Assembly: GCF_039535235.1 (NCBI RefSeq)
Contig: NZ_BAAAWU010000001.1
Coordinates: 868,001-932,000, forward strand
Length of the DNA stretch: 64,000 nt
DNA from: Streptomyces roseoviridis
Lineage (GTDB): Bacteria; Actinomycetota; Actinomycetes; Streptomycetales; Streptomycetaceae
Reading direction: 5' to 3'
The notes below the pieces were generated by a model. That model saw only the letters and a list, made by a program, of their open reading frames with translations. It had not been told where the DNA came from and searched no databases. Within the stretch, counting starts at the first letter, position 1; the number at the start of each line of letters is the position of its first letter. The translations under genes were made by a program, and so were the position numbers. This document shows positions 31,011 to 40,781 of the stretch, in pieces.

Positions 31011-31402
31011 GGCGCAAACCCTCTGTGTCGGTAGGTGGTGGGAAGACCCGGGGTGGTGGGCCCCGCCGGGGCGTCCCGAGGTCCGGGTGTCCGGCTCGCC
31101 CGGCCGTGGACAGAACGCTAGGGAGGATCCGCCCGCCGGACCGGCAGCTCGCCCGGCAGGATGCGGGCAGTATCGCCGCGGCCCGGGACGGCGGAACGCC
31201 CGCCGTGCGGCGCCCGGGATGGCGGAACGCCCGCCGTGCGGCGCCCGGGACGGACCCGCCGCCCACGACGCCGTACGCGGACCGCCGTAGGAGGACCGCC
31301 GTAGGAGGACCGCCGCACGAGGACCGTCGCGCGCGGGAAGTCGTACGCGGGTCGCCGTACGTCGGCCGCCGTGACCGCTGGGCGCCGAGCGCCCCACGGG
31401 CT
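31011..31402. repeat. Intergenic region with two tandem repeats, upstream of glmS
   Basis: No gene is visible in these 392 bases between the regulator stop and glmS. A 31-base unit occurs twice at 31190-31250 with a partial copy to its left. A 14-base unit (ACCGCCGTAGGAGG) occurs twice exactly and twice in degenerate form at 31281-31336. The promoter of the glmS-led operon should lie in the left part, but I cannot name its boxes. Confidence 0.8.
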
Positions 31403-32662
31403 TCAGCTCGCCGTGGCCAGTTCCGCGTAGGCCACACGGCTTCCGCACAGGCTCCGGCAGAGGTTCAGCACGGTGAACCGGACGCCGTCGCGGGCCTGCA
31501 CGCTGCGGATGAGGCCGCTCGCCAGCAACTCGTGCACCGCGGCCAGGCATTCCTGCGGCGGCCGGCCGCTCAGTGCGACGGCGTCCTCACCGGACCAGTC
31601 CCCCGGTTCGGCCGCGAGCCGCTCCAGCAGGTCGCGCTGGCCGAGCGTCAGCCGGTCGAGGGCGGCTCCCAGCGCCGCCCGGATGTCCGCCCTGCCTCCG
31701 TAACCGGCGGGGGGCGGCGCCAGGTGGAACGGCCCGTCCGCGAGGCGCGCCACCAGCTGACGCGGGGACAGCACCGTGGACCAGCCGGCCGCGAGCTCCA
31801 AGGCGCCGGGCAGGCCGTCGAGTTGACGGCAGAGGGCGGCGACGGCGGGGGCCTCGTCGGGCTCGAGCCGGTAGCCGGGCCGCAGTCGGCGCAGGTGCGA
31901 GAGCAGCAGCCGGACGGCGCCCACGTCGGCCAGGGCGAGGGGGTCGTGGTCGAGTTCGGGACCGGGGGTGGGCAGGGGGGCGAGCGGGATCACCTGGCCG
32001 CCGGGCAGCGGCTGCGGGACGCGGGCGGTGATCAGGACCCGCAGGCCGGGGCACCGCTGGAACAGTTCGTCGAGCAGTGCCGTGTCCACGCCGGCGTCGG
32101 CGCCGTCCAGGACCAGCAGGGTGGGCCGCTCCCCGATCGCGCGGGCGAGGTCGGTGCGGCGTTCGAGACCGGCGACCGGCAGCCGGCCGCAGTCGATCCA
32201 GCGCACCGACCAGCGGGAGGCCAGGTGCAGCCGTCTCGCGACCTCCAGGGCCAGCCGGGACTTGCCGACCCCGCCGAGGCCGGCCACGGTGACCAGCCGG
32301 TCGCCGTGCACGGCGAAGGCGTCGGCCAGCACCTCGACCTCCAGGTCGCGCCCGACGATGGCGCCCCGGGCGACCGGCGGCGCGGCCGGTTCGTCGGCCG
32401 GTTCCTCGGCGGGCGTCTGCCGGCGCGCGGTGGCCTCGAAGAGCGACCGGTTGCGGCCTTCGAGGCGCAGGGCGTCGGCCAGCAGCCGGACCGTCTCCTG
32501 CCGGGGGCGCCGCACCCGTCCGCTCTCCATGTCCCGGATGGCCCGGACGCTCAGGGTCGCGTGATCGGCGAGCACCTGCTGGGTCAGGCCCACCCGTTCG
32601 CGCCAGATCCTGAGCAGCTCTCCGAAGCCCGCCGTCGACTGCGGCGACCGCACACCGTCCAT
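31403..32662 (-). CDS. XRE-HTH / NB-ARC ATPase regulator, likely cluster-specific
   Basis: A 419-residue regulator. Residues 10-75 form an XRE-type helix-turn-helix (LLRIWRERVGLTQQVLADHA, then LSVRAIRDMESGR). An NB-ARC-type ATPase follows from about 105, with Walker A GLGGVGKSRLALE and a Walker B region LLVLDGAD, then a helical region with LDGLPGALELAAGW. There is no TPR tail, so it is shorter than AfsR/SARP proteins. It sits upstream of the whole minus-strand NRPS cluster in the same orientation and is the best candidate for a pathway regulator. ATG at 32662 has a weak AAGGTGG upstream. Confidence 0.9.
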   Translation of the reverse strand: MDGVRSPQSTAGFGELLRIWRERVGLTQQVLADHATLSVRAIRDMESGRVRRPRQETVRLLADALRLEGRNRSLFEATARRQTPAEEPADEPAAPPVARGAIVGRDLEVEVLADAFAVHGDRLVTVAGLGGVGKSRLALEVARRLHLASRWSVRWIDCGRLPVAGLERRTDLARAIGERPTLLVLDGADAGVDTALLDELFQRCPGLRVLITARVPQPLPGGQVIPLAPLPTPGPELDHDPLALADVGAVRLLLSHLRRLRPGYRLEPDEAPAVAALCRQLDGLPGALELAAGWSTVLSPRQLVARLADGPFHLAPPPAGYGGRADIRAALGAALDRLTLGQRDLLERLAAEPGDWSGEDAVALSGRPPQECLAAVHELLASGLIRSVQARDGVRFTVLNLCRSLCGSRVAYAELATAS

Positions 32663-32883
32663 GCCTGGTCCACCTTCCGTGGGATGGCCAACTACGGGGG
32701 ACGGGGGACCCGGGCGGCCGTGCGGCGCGCCGAGGGCGGCGGCGCACCGGTGGTGACCGTCGAGCCGTCTTCCCCCTGGCTCCGATGGTCCACGGGTCGG
32801 CTCTACGGGCGATCAACGGCCGATCACCACACGTTCACGCGTTCTCCACACGGCCCGTCGGCTCCCGCGGGCGCTGCGACGCG

Positions 32884-33285
32884 TCAGGGAGGGGTGGGGG
32901 CGGCGGCGTCGTGTTCCAGGCGGGCGCCCAGGGTGGCGGCGAAGTCCTCGGCGCGTGCGAGCTGGACCCGCAGTTTCTCCACCCGTTCGACGGCGGCCCG
33001 CTCGTAGGAGCGGATCCGCTCCAGCAGGGCCGCGCGGTCCGCGGCGCCGAGGCCCGGTTCGCCATCGAGGCGGTCGGTGGCGGCGAGGAGGTCGCGCATC
33101 TGGTCCAGGGTGAAGCCGAGCGGCTTCATGCGCCGGATCACCATCAGCCGGGCGACGTCGGCCTCCGTGTACAGGCGGAAGCCGCCCTGCGAGCGGGCGG
33201 AGGGGATGACCAGGCCGGTCTCCTCGTAGTGGCGGATGGTGCGCAGGGACAGCTCCGTGCGCGCGGCGACCTCGCCGATCTGCAT
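32884..33285 (-). CDS. MerR-family transcriptional regulator
   Basis: A 133-residue MerR protein. The N-terminus MQIGEVAARTELSLRTIRHYEE is the family HTH, followed by the wing (GGFRLYTEADVARL), the second HTH (KPLGFTLDQMRDLL) and a coiled dimerisation helix at 85-125. No cysteines suggest metal binding. ATG at 33285 is chosen because the family signature begins there. A GTG at 33300 is possible. A start before about 33420 would place the operator-like palindrome inside the coding region and is unlikely. It is divergent from the SulP transporter and probably controls it and itself. Confidence 0.9.
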   Translation of the reverse strand: MQIGEVAARTELSLRTIRHYEETGLVIPSARSQGGFRLYTEADVARLMVIRRMKPLGFTLDQMRDLLAATDRLDGEPGLGAADRAALLERIRSYERAAVERVEKLRVQLARAEDFAATLGARLEHDAAAPTPP

Positions 33286-33421
33286 GTGTGTGCCGTCCAC
33301 GCCCGCTGGTCCCCCGGTTCTTCGCGTCGCCGCGACGTCCTTGAGCTCGCCGCGGCGTTCCTTCCGCGTCTCCGCGGAGTCCTTCTCGCCCCCGTGGTGC
33401 CGGCCGGGGTCGGTGCCGCCG

Positions 33422-33449
33422 AACCCTACCCTAACGTTAGGGTAGGGTT
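33422..33449. promoter_or_regulatory. Perfect 28-bp palindrome, probable MerR operator
   Basis: AACCCTACCCTAAC and its exact reverse complement form 28 bases with no spacer, centred between 33435 and 33436. It is the most striking dyad in the MerR-SulP divergent region and is rich in A and T for this genome. MerR proteins bind such dyads between promoter boxes. Confidence 0.85.
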
Positions 33450-33509
33450 TCCGGTGGCGAGGGCGGGTCATGCCGTGCCGCTGCCCCGACCGTCGCCGCG
33501 CCGGGGCCG

Positions 33510-35150
33510 ATGGCGCCCCCGGAGCCGCCCGCGGAGTGCCGAGCCGGCCCTTCCGCGTCGTCCCGCCCGCCCCGGTCCGCCGAACGGGGCGCGCCCGAGC
33601 ACGACGGGTCCGTCCCCCTCTTGTCTTCCCTGCCCTCTTCGCCGTCCTCGTCCGCCCTCTCCTCCGCCGCCGCGCGCCTGCGGGGTCTGAAGCCGGACTG
33701 GCTGTCGGATCCGAAGGTCTGGCGCACCGAGGTCCTGGGCGGGCTGGTCGTCGCCCTCGCGCTGATACCCGAGGCGATCTCGTTCTCGGTCATCGCCGGG
33801 GTCGATCCGGCGCTCGGCCTGTTCGCCTCGTTCACGATGGCCGTGACGACCGCGGTCGTGGGGGGCCGCCGGGCGATGATCTCGGCGGCGACCGGCGCCG
33901 TGGCCCTGGTCATCGCCCCGCTGAACCGCGAGCACGGCCTCGGGTACCTGATCGCGGCCGTGATCCTGGGCGGCGTCTTCCAGATCGTCCTGGGGGCGCT
34001 GGGGGTGGCGAGACTGATGCGGTTCATCCCGCGCTCGGTGATGGTCGGCTTCGTCAACTCGCTCGCCATCCTCGTCTTCATGGCGCAGGTCCCCGAGGTG
34101 ACCGGTGTCCCCTGGGCCGTGTATCCGCTGATCGCCACGGGGCTGGCGCTGTTGGTGTTCCTCCCGAAGATCACCACCGCGGTCCCGGCACCGCTGGTCT
34201 CCATCGTCGTCCTGACCGTGATCACGGTCGCCGCCGGCATCGCGGTGCCGACCGTGGGCGACAAGGGCGAGCTGCCGTCCGCGCTGCCGGTGCCGGGGCT
34301 GCCCGACGTTCCGTTCACGCCGGACACGCTGACGACGATCGCTCCGTACGCCTTCGCCATGGCGCTGGTCGGACTGATGGAGTCGCTGATGACGGCCAAG
34401 CTGGTCGACGAGATCACCGACACCCGTTCGAACAAGACCCGTGAGTCCATCGGGCAGGGCATCGCCAACATCGTGACGGGCTTCTTCGGCGGCATCGGCG
34501 GCTGCGCCGTGATCGGTCAGACGATGATCAACGTGAAGGTCTCCGGCGCCCGCACCCGCCTGTCGACCTTCCTCGCCGGCGCGTTCCTGATGGTGCTGTG
34601 CATCGTCTTCGGGCCCGTCGTGTCCGACATCCCCATGGGTGCTCTGGTCGCCGTCATGGTCATGGTGTGCTTCGCGACCTTCGACTGGCACTCCGTCGCC
34701 CCGAAGACCCTGAAGCGGATGCCGGCCGGCGAGATCACCGTCATGCTGGTCACGGTCGTCTGTGTGGTCGTCACGCACAACCTGGCCGTGGGCGTCGTCG
34801 TCGGCTCGGTCACCGCCATGGTCATCTTCGCCAAGCGGGTGGCCCGCCTCGCGGACGTCACGGCCGTCACCGCCCCGGACGGCGGCACGGTCGTCTACCG
34901 GGTCACCGGTGAGCTGTTCTTCGCCTCCTCCAACGACCTGGTCGGCCGCTTCGACTACGCGGGCGACCCCGGCAGGGTCGTCATCGACCTGAGCGCGGCC
35001 CACATCTGGGACGCCTCCTCGGTCGCGACGCTCGACGCGATCGAGACCCGTTACGCCCAGCGCGGCAAGACCGTCGAGATCACCGGCCTCAACTCCCCCA
35101 GCGCCGACCTCCACGGCAGGCTCAGCGGAGAACTCGCGGGCGGGAACTGA
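33510..35150 (+). CDS. SulP-family anion transporter with STAS domain
   Basis: A 546-residue SLC26/SulP transporter. After a disordered Ser/Pro-rich N-terminus (1-65) come about ten to twelve membrane segments, with the family motif LVVALALIPEAISFSVIAG near 80 and NIVTGFFGGIGGCAVIGQT near 320. A cytoplasmic STAS domain follows (445-540, including VVIDLSAAHIWDASSV). Substrates in the family are sulfate, bicarbonate and other anions; the one here cannot be told. The ATG at 33510 has only a weak ribosome site, so the start could be further in. It reads away from the MerR gene across the palindrome. Confidence 0.93.
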   Translation: MAPPEPPAECRAGPSASSRPPRSAERGAPEHDGSVPLLSSLPSSPSSSALSSAAARLRGLKPDWLSDPKVWRTEVLGGLVVALALIPEAISFSVIAGVDPALGLFASFTMAVTTAVVGGRRAMISAATGAVALVIAPLNREHGLGYLIAAVILGGVFQIVLGALGVARLMRFIPRSVMVGFVNSLAILVFMAQVPEVTGVPWAVYPLIATGLALLVFLPKITTAVPAPLVSIVVLTVITVAAGIAVPTVGDKGELPSALPVPGLPDVPFTPDTLTTIAPYAFAMALVGLMESLMTAKLVDEITDTRSNKTRESIGQGIANIVTGFFGGIGGCAVIGQTMINVKVSGARTRLSTFLAGAFLMVLCIVFGPVVSDIPMGALVAVMVMVCFATFDWHSVAPKTLKRMPAGEITVMLVTVVCVVVTHNLAVGVVVGSVTAMVIFAKRVARLADVTAVTAPDGGTVVYRVTGELFFASSNDLVGRFDYAGDPGRVVIDLSAAHIWDASSVATLDAIETRYAQRGKTVEITGLNSPSADLHGRLSGELAGGN

Positions 35151-35290
35151 CGTCTCGCCCCGGCCGCGCCCGGCGGCTCGGGCGGGACGAGGCGTCGGCC
35201 GTCGGGGTCGCGCGCCGGTTCGCCGGCCGGGACCGCCGCGTGTGCCCGGTCCCGGCCGGGGTCCCTCGGGCCTGTCGCGGTCGGTGCGGA

Positions 35291-35632
35291 TCAGGCGGCG
35301 CCGGTCGCCGTCGGGTCGCAGGTCCTGAGGCCGGTGACGTGGTTGAGCTGCGGCCCGTACCCGGCGAAGGTCGCCCACGCGCCGGGCTCGATGACGCGGC
35401 ACGGGGCGACCTGACCGTCGGCGTACTCGACGGTGACGGCGACGGCGGCGTCGCAGGCGTTCTCGACCTGGGTGTAGCGCCAGCCCTCGTAGTACCGCAC
35501 GCACTCCGGGGGCGCGGATTCTGTGGCCGCGGCGGCGGTCGGCGCGAGGGTCAGGGACGCCGCCAGGAGCCCGGTCGCGGTGGCGGCGGCGAGGGCGGCA
35601 GGACGGGAGATGAGCGTCAGGAGGTGTCTCAT
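35291..35632 (-). CDS. Secreted alpha-amylase inhibitor, tendamistat family
   Basis: A 113-residue secreted protein. Residues 1-36 are a signal peptide. The mature part matches tendamistat: CVRYYEGWRYTQVENAC carries the inhibitory Trp-Arg-Tyr triad (51-53) between two cysteines 16 apart (44, 60), and a second cysteine pair (78, 105) has the expected spacing of about 27. These proteins bind the active site of animal-type alpha-amylases. An in-frame ATG at 35644 is an alternative start. Two CTTGC inverted repeats lie upstream. The gene converges on SulP. Confidence 0.92.
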   Translation of the reverse strand: MRHLLTLISRPAALAAATATGLLAASLTLAPTAAAATESAPPECVRYYEGWRYTQVENACDAAVAVTVEYADGQVAPCRVIEPGAWATFAGYGPQLNHVTGLRTCDPTATGAA

Positions 35633-35659
35633 GCCCCGGATCATCACGGCCTGCCAACA

Positions 35660-35669
35660 CTTGCGCAAG
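35660..35669. promoter_or_regulatory. CTTGCGCAAG palindrome in the amylase-inhibitor leader
   Basis: A perfect 10-base palindrome 28-37 bases upstream of the inhibitor ATG at 35632. With the similar element at 35740-35751 it resembles the CTTGC-containing operators that I recall for maltose-controlled (MalR/Reg1) amylase genes of Streptomyces. The regulator assignment is inference. Confidence 0.5.
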
Positions 35670-35739
35670 CCGATGAAACTATTTTCAGCCATGCAGCGAA
35701 TCGCTCAATAAACATGCAGGTCAGAGCCACTACCGGGTC

Positions 35740-35751
35740 GCAAGTTCTTGC
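35740..35751. promoter_or_regulatory. GCAAG-TT-CTTGC inverted repeat upstream of the amylase inhibitor
   Basis: Five-base arms with a 2-base spacer, 108-119 bases upstream of the inhibitor start. It shares the half-site with 35660-35669. A TTGAGC box lies between the two elements and could be a -35 box, but no convincing -10 was found. Confidence 0.5.
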
Positions 35752-35865
35752 ATCGTTTGCCGGAAGGACCTGGACTCGCACGAAGGGCTTCGTCCAGGTC
35801 ACGGGAGTGCGGAGGCCCTGCGGGGACGGCCACGGAACGGCCGGCACGGGCACGGGCGCCCGCCC

Positions 35866-36537
35866 TCAGCTCCGGCCCGTCAGGTTCCTGAGCGCGACGT
35901 TGAGCTCCAGGACGTTGACGCGGGGCTCGCCGACGAAGCCGAGGACGCGGCCCTCGGTGTGGTCGGCGACCAGCTTCTCGACCGTGGCGACGTCCAGCCC
36001 GTTGCGCTCGGCGACACGGTGGGCCTGAAGCTTCGCGTACGCCGGGGAGATGTGCGGGTCCAGGCCCGAGCCGGACGAGGTGACGGCGTCGGCCGGCACG
36101 TCGGAGGGCTTCACCTCGTAGTCGGCGGTGGAGTTGTCCTTGACCACCGCCGCCTTGGCGTCCTTGACCCACCGGATCAGGTCGGCGTTGTCGCCGGAGC
36201 GGTTGGTGGCCCCGGAGAGGATGAGCGCGTACCGGGTGTTGACGGAGTTGGTGCCCAGGCCGTTGGACGGGCGCGGCTGGAACCAGCGCAGGTCCGGGGT
36301 CAAAGTCTCCTCGCCGCCCTTGAGCGGCAGGTCGTAGCGCTGGCCGATGAGCGCCGAGCCGACGACCTTCCCGCTCGCGTCCTTGATCTCGGAGCCGTTC
36401 GCCTTGCCGGGGAAGGCGGCTTGGGCGATCCCGGTGACGGCGAGCGGGTAGAGGCCCCCGCAGACGACGGTGAGGACGAGGAGGGCCCGGAGGGCCGCCC
36501 ACAGGACGCGGCCGGTGTTTCCTACCGAGTGGTTCAT
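35866..36537 (-). CDS. kdpC: Potassium-transporting ATPase subunit KdpC
   Basis: A 223-residue KdpC. It has one N-terminal membrane segment (LWAALRALLVLTVVCGGLYPLAVTG), then the periplasmic-side domain with FQPRPS, SGSGLDPHISPAYA and a C-terminal VNVLELN. KdpC joins the KdpA channel to the KdpB pump in the high-affinity K+ uptake complex. It is the last gene of the operon, 5 bases after kdpB. Confidence 0.97.
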   Translation of the reverse strand: MNHSVGNTGRVLWAALRALLVLTVVCGGLYPLAVTGIAQAAFPGKANGSEIKDASGKVVGSALIGQRYDLPLKGGEETLTPDLRWFQPRPSNGLGTNSVNTRYALILSGATNRSGDNADLIRWVKDAKAAVVKDNSTADYEVKPSDVPADAVTSSGSGLDPHISPAYAKLQAHRVAERNGLDVATVEKLVADHTEGRVLGFVGEPRVNVLELNVALRNLTGRS

Positions 36538-36542
36538 GATCG

Positions 36543-38654
36543 TCAGCCGATTCCGGGGATGAGGGAGAGGAGCAGGTCGATGAGCTTGATGCCGATGAAC
36601 GGGGCGACCAGGCCGCCGAGTCCGTACAGGCCGAGGTTGCGGCGGAGCATCGAGTCGGCGCTGGAGGGCCGGTAGCGCACGCCCTTCAAGGCCAGCGGGA
36701 CCAGGGCCACGATGATCAGCGCGTTGAAGATGACGGCCGACAGGATCGCGGACTCGGGTGAGGCCAGGCCCATGATGTCGAGCTTGTCGAGGCTGGGGTA
36801 GGCGACGGTGAACATCGCGGGGATGATCGCGAAGTACTTCGCGACGTCGTTGGCAAGGGAGAAGGTCGTCAGCGCGCCGCGGGTGATGAGGAGCTGCTTG
36901 CCGATCTCGACGATCTCGATGAGCTTGGTCGGGTCGGAGTCGAGGTCGACCATGTTCCCGGCCTCCTTGGCGGCCGAGGTACCGGTGTTCATCGCCACGC
37001 CGACGTCCGCCTGTGCCAGCGCGGGGGCGTCGTTGGTGCCGTCGCCGGTCATCGCGACGAGCTTGCCACCGGCCTGCTCGCGCTTGATGAGGGCCATCTT
37101 GTCCTCGGGGGTGGCCTCGGCGAGGAAGTCGTCGACGCCCGCCTCCTCGGCGATGGCCTTGGCGGTGAGCGGGTTGTCACCCGTGATCATGATGGTCTTG
37201 ATGCCCATGCGGCGCAGCTCGTCGAACCGCTCCCGCATGCCCTCCTTGACGACGTCCTTCAGGTGGACGACGCCCAGGACCCGCGCGCCCCTGCCGTCTT
37301 CCACAGCCACCAGCAGCGGCGTGCCACCCGCCCCGGAAATCCGGTCCGTGAGTGCCTGTGCGTCCTCGGCGACGGCGCCACCCCGCTCCTTCACCCAGGC
37401 GACAACCGAAGCGGTGGCGCCTTTTCGGATCTTCCTGCCGTCCACGTCGACGCCCGACATACGGGTCTGGGCGGTGAACTCGATCCAGGCGGCGTGGGCC
37501 AGTTCGCCCCGGTGGCGCTCCCGCAGCCCGTACTTCTCCTCGGCGAGGACGACGATCGAGCGGCCCTCGGGCGTCTCGTCGGCGAGCGAGGAGAGCTGGG
37601 CGGCGTCGGCGAGCTCGGCCTCCGTCGTCCCGCGTACGGGGACGAACGCGGCGGCCTGGCGGTTGCCCAGTGTGATCGTGCCCGTCTTGTCCAGGAGCAG
37701 GGTGCTCACGTCGCCGGCGGCCTCGACGGCGCGGCCCGACATCGCGAGGACGTTGCGCTGCACGAGCCGGTCCATGCCGGCGATGCCGATCGCGGAGAGC
37801 AGGGCGCCGATGGTCGTCGGGATCAGGCAGACGAGGAGCGCCGCGAGGACGATGAGCGAGGTCTGCTCGTCGGCCCCGGCGTAGATCGCGAACGGCTTCA
37901 AGGTCACGACCGCGAGCAGGAAGACGAGGGTGAGGGACGCCAGAAGGATGTCGAGGGCGATCTCGTTGGGGGTCTTCTGCCGGGCCGCTCCCTCGACCAG
38001 GTCAATCATCCGGTCGATGAAGGTCTCGCCCGGCTTCATCGTGATCCTGACGACGATCCGGTCCGAGAGGACCTTCGTGCCGCCCGTCACCGCGCACCGG
38101 TCACCGCCGGACTCGCGGATCACCGGGGCCGACTCGCCCGTGATGGCGGACTCGTCGACCGAGGCGACGCCCTCGACGACGTCACCGTCGCCGGGAATGA
38201 CGTCACCGGCCTCGCAGACCACCAGGTCGCCGACGCGCAGCCCGGTACCGGGGACCTCCTCCTCGCCCTTGCCGTCCTTGGTCAGGCGACGGGCGACCGT
38301 GTCGGTCTTGGCCTTGCGGAGCGTGTCGGCCTGGGCCTTGCCGCGGCCTTCGGCCACCGCCTCGGCCAGGTTGGCGAAGACCACGGTCAGCCACAGCCAG
38401 GCGGTGATCGCCCAGCCGAACCAGTCCCCCGGGTTCTTCACGGCGAGCACGGTGGTGACCACCGAGCCGACGAGCACCACGAACATGACGGGCGACGTGA
38501 CCATCACGCGCGGGTCGAGCTTCCGGAGGGCGTCCGGGAGGGAGGCGAGCAGCTGCCGGGGGGCGAAGAGCCCGCCGCCGACGCGCCCGGTCCCGGCGGG
38601 CGCTGCGGCGGGCGTCCCGGTCCTGGGGGGCCGGGTGGGGGTGAGGGTGCTCAT
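36543..38654 (-). CDS. kdpB: Potassium-transporting ATPase subunit KdpB
   Basis: A 703-residue P-type ATPase, the energy-coupling subunit of the Kdp pump. Visible motifs are [12 protein letters not shown], the phosphorylated aspartate in [10 protein letters not shown], the KGA motif in IRKGATASV, and [18 protein letters not shown]. The N-terminal 30 residues are a Pro/Thr-rich tail. The start ATG overlaps the kdpA stop as ATGA. Confidence 0.98.
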   Translation of the reverse strand: MSTLTPTRPPRTGTPAAAPAGTGRVGGGLFAPRQLLASLPDALRKLDPRVMVTSPVMFVVLVGSVVTTVLAVKNPGDWFGWAITAWLWLTVVFANLAEAVAEGRGKAQADTLRKAKTDTVARRLTKDGKGEEEVPGTGLRVGDLVVCEAGDVIPGDGDVVEGVASVDESAITGESAPVIRESGGDRCAVTGGTKVLSDRIVVRITMKPGETFIDRMIDLVEGAARQKTPNEIALDILLASLTLVFLLAVVTLKPFAIYAGADEQTSLIVLAALLVCLIPTTIGALLSAIGIAGMDRLVQRNVLAMSGRAVEAAGDVSTLLLDKTGTITLGNRQAAAFVPVRGTTEAELADAAQLSSLADETPEGRSIVVLAEEKYGLRERHRGELAHAAWIEFTAQTRMSGVDVDGRKIRKGATASVVAWVKERGGAVAEDAQALTDRISGAGGTPLLVAVEDGRGARVLGVVHLKDVVKEGMRERFDELRRMGIKTIMITGDNPLTAKAIAEEAGVDDFLAEATPEDKMALIKREQAGGKLVAMTGDGTNDAPALAQADVGVAMNTGTSAAKEAGNMVDLDSDPTKLIEIVEIGKQLLITRGALTTFSLANDVAKYFAIIPAMFTVAYPSLDKLDIMGLASPESAILSAVIFNALIIVALVPLALKGVRYRPSSADSMLRRNLGLYGLGGLVAPFIGIKLIDLLLSLIPGIG

Positions 38655-40315
38655 GCTGCGAGTCCTTCGGCGAGCGGGCCAAGGGCGAGGGCCGGGAAGT
38701 AGGTGAGACCGGTGATGATCGCGATCGTGCCGACGAGCAGGCCGGTGAACAGCGGTTTCTCGGTCCGCAGCGTGCCCGCGGTCTCCGGTACGGGCCGCTG
38801 CTCGGCCAGCGAGCCGGCGAGCGCGAGGACGAACACCATCGGCAGGAACCGGCCGAGGAGCATCGCGACGCCGATCGTGGCGTTGAACCACGGGGTGTCC
38901 GCGTTCAGCCCCGCGAACGCCGAACCGTTGTTGTTGGCGCCCGAGGTGTACGCGTAGAGGACCTCGGAGAAGCCGTGGGCACCGGAGTTCGTCATGGAGT
39001 GCGCCGGGGTGCCGAGGGCGAGCGACGCGGCCGTGAAGCCGAGGACGAGCGCCGGGGTGACGAGGAGGTAGCAGGCCGCGCACGTGATCTCGCGGGTGCC
39101 GATCTTCTTGCCCAGGTACTCCGGGGTGCGGCCGACCATCAGACCGGCGAGGAACACCGCGATGACCGCCATGATCAGCATGCCGTACAGGCCGGAGCCG
39201 ACGCCGCCGGGCGCGATCTCGCCCAGCTGCATGCCCAGCATCGTGATGCCGCCGCCGAAGCCGGTGTACGAGGAGTGGAAGGAGTTCACCGCGCCGGTGG
39301 AGGTCAGTGTCGTGGCGACCGCGAAGAGGGAGGAGCCGGCGATCCCGAAGCGGGTCTCCTTGCCCTCCATCGCACCGCCCGCGAGCTCGAACGCCGTTCC
39401 CCGGCCCGCGAACTCGGTCCACATCATCAGCGCGGTGAAGCCGATCCAGATCGCGGCCATCGCGCCGAGGATCGCGTACCCCTGCCTCGGCGAGCCGACC
39501 ATCCGCCCGAAGGTCCGGGTCAGCGCGAAGGGGATGAGGAGGATCAGATAGATCTCGAACAGGTTCGACAGCCCGTCGGGATTCTCGAAGGGGTGGGCGG
39601 AGTTGGCGTTGAAGTAGCCGCCGCCATTGGTGCCCAGCTCCTTGATGACCTCCTGCGAGGCGACCGCGCCGCCGTTCCACTGCTGCGGACCGCCCGTGAA
39701 CTGGCCGACCTCGTGGATCCCGGAGAAGTTCTGGATCACCCCACGGGCGACCAGGACGAGGGCACCGACGACGGAGAGCGGCAGGAGGATCCGCACGACG
39801 CCGCGGACGAGGTCGGCCCAGAAGTTGCCGAGTTCGCCGGTGCGGGACCGGGCGAAGCCGCGGACGAGGGCCACGGCGACCGCCATGCCGACGGCCGCGG
39901 AGACGAAGTTCTGCACGGCGAGGCCGCCGGTCTGGACGACGTGGCCCATGGCCTGCTCGCCGTAGTAGGACTGCCAGTTGGTGTTCGCGACGAAGGACGC
40001 CGCCGTGTTGAAGGCCTGGTCGGGGTCGATCGACGTGAAGCCGAGCGAGCCGGGCAGCCGGCCCTGCACGCGCTGGAGCCCGTAGAGGAACAGCACGCCG
40101 ACCGCGGAGAAGGCCAGCACTCCGCGCAGATAGGCGGGCCAGCGCATCTGCGCCGACGGGTCGGCCCCGATCGCACGGTAGACCCAGGTCTCGGCCCGCA
40201 GGTGCTTCTGCGAGGAGTACACGCGCGCCATGTGGTCGCCGAGCGGTCTGTACGACAGCACGAGGGCGGCCACCAGCGCGAGGAGCTGGAGGACTCCAGC
40301 GAGGACGGGACTCAT
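38651..40315 (-). CDS. kdpA: Potassium-transporting ATPase subunit KdpA
   Basis: A 554-residue membrane protein that forms the K+ channel of the Kdp complex. About ten membrane segments are seen, with selectivity-filter-like segments such as [18 protein letters not shown] and [13 protein letters not shown]. Placed between kdpF and kdpB; its stop overlaps the kdpB start. Confidence 0.98.
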   Translation of the reverse strand: MSPVLAGVLQLLALVAALVLSYRPLGDHMARVYSSQKHLRAETWVYRAIGADPSAQMRWPAYLRGVLAFSAVGVLFLYGLQRVQGRLPGSLGFTSIDPDQAFNTAASFVANTNWQSYYGEQAMGHVVQTGGLAVQNFVSAAVGMAVAVALVRGFARSRTGELGNFWADLVRGVVRILLPLSVVGALVLVARGVIQNFSGIHEVGQFTGGPQQWNGGAVASQEVIKELGTNGGGYFNANSAHPFENPDGLSNLFEIYLILLIPFALTRTFGRMVGSPRQGYAILGAMAAIWIGFTALMMWTEFAGRGTAFELAGGAMEGKETRFGIAGSSLFAVATTLTSTGAVNSFHSSYTGFGGGITMLGMQLGEIAPGGVGSGLYGMLIMAVIAVFLAGLMVGRTPEYLGKKIGTREITCAACYLLVTPALVLGFTAASLALGTPAHSMTNSGAHGFSEVLYAYTSGANNNGSAFAGLNADTPWFNATIGVAMLLGRFLPMVFVLALAGSLAEQRPVPETAGTLRTEKPLFTGLLVGTIAIITGLTYFPALALGPLAEGLAA

Positions 40316-40323
40316 CTCGGGGC

Positions 40324-40413
40324 TCAGAACCTCTCGGGCTTGACGAGGGCGAGGACGAGATAGCCCAGCAGGGCGGCAGCCACGAGCAGGCCGACGACGT
40401 TCTCGGCACTCAC
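40324..40413 (-). CDS. kdpF: KdpF small membrane peptide
   Basis: A 29-residue single-span peptide ([20 protein letters not shown] core, ending PERF), directly before kdpA as in other kdp operons, where it stabilises the complex. The GTG start overlaps the stop of the preceding small gene as GTGA. Confidence 0.92.
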   Translation of the reverse strand: MSAENVVGLLVAAALLGYLVLALVKPERF

Positions 40414-40493
40414 GGCTTCGCCACCCCCCTGGCGACGAGGGCGACCAGCGCGAAGAGCGCGACCGTGGTGACGACGAAGGCCAGATCGGCCAT
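40410..40493 (-). CDS. 27-residue membrane peptide leading the kdp operon
   Basis: A 27-residue hydrophobic peptide (starts [16 protein letters not shown], ends VARGVAKP) with an AGGAG ribosome site 7 bases upstream and a GTGA overlap into kdpF. It spans the membrane once. Strong translation signals and coupling make it a real gene. It may be a second KdpF-like accessory peptide; I know no assigned function. The kdpDE sensor-regulator pair is not adjacent. Confidence 0.8.
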   Translation of the reverse strand: MADLAFVVTTVALFALVALVARGVAKP

Positions 40494-40781
40494 CGTGAGC
40501 TCCTGACGGGAAGAAGGACGGATTCTCGGACGAGACGAGGAAACAGCCTTCCCGGCCGCGTTCCGTCTCCGTTGACGCCCTCCTGACGCCGTGGGCGGTC
40601 CTCTTGACGCGACCTCTACGCGCCGTGCCGGCGCGAACCCCCCGGCACGGGGGCTGTCCCCCGGGCCGCCCCGGGGACGTCCCCTCGGGCGAGCCGGTGG
40701 GCCGCCCCAGCGCGATCCGCGCCGCGGCACGCGAAGATCGCTTCATCGGCTCGGAACCACCACCCACCAGGAGTGATCAGC

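Noticed and set aside
33468..35660. 730-codon minus-strand frame over the SulP gene
   Set aside because: Rich in His/Asp/Gly/Arg and featureless; the plus-strand frame gives a full SulP-STAS protein.
35150..40781. kdpDE regulators near the kdp operon
   Set aside because: No sensor kinase or response regulator frame is present around it in this window.
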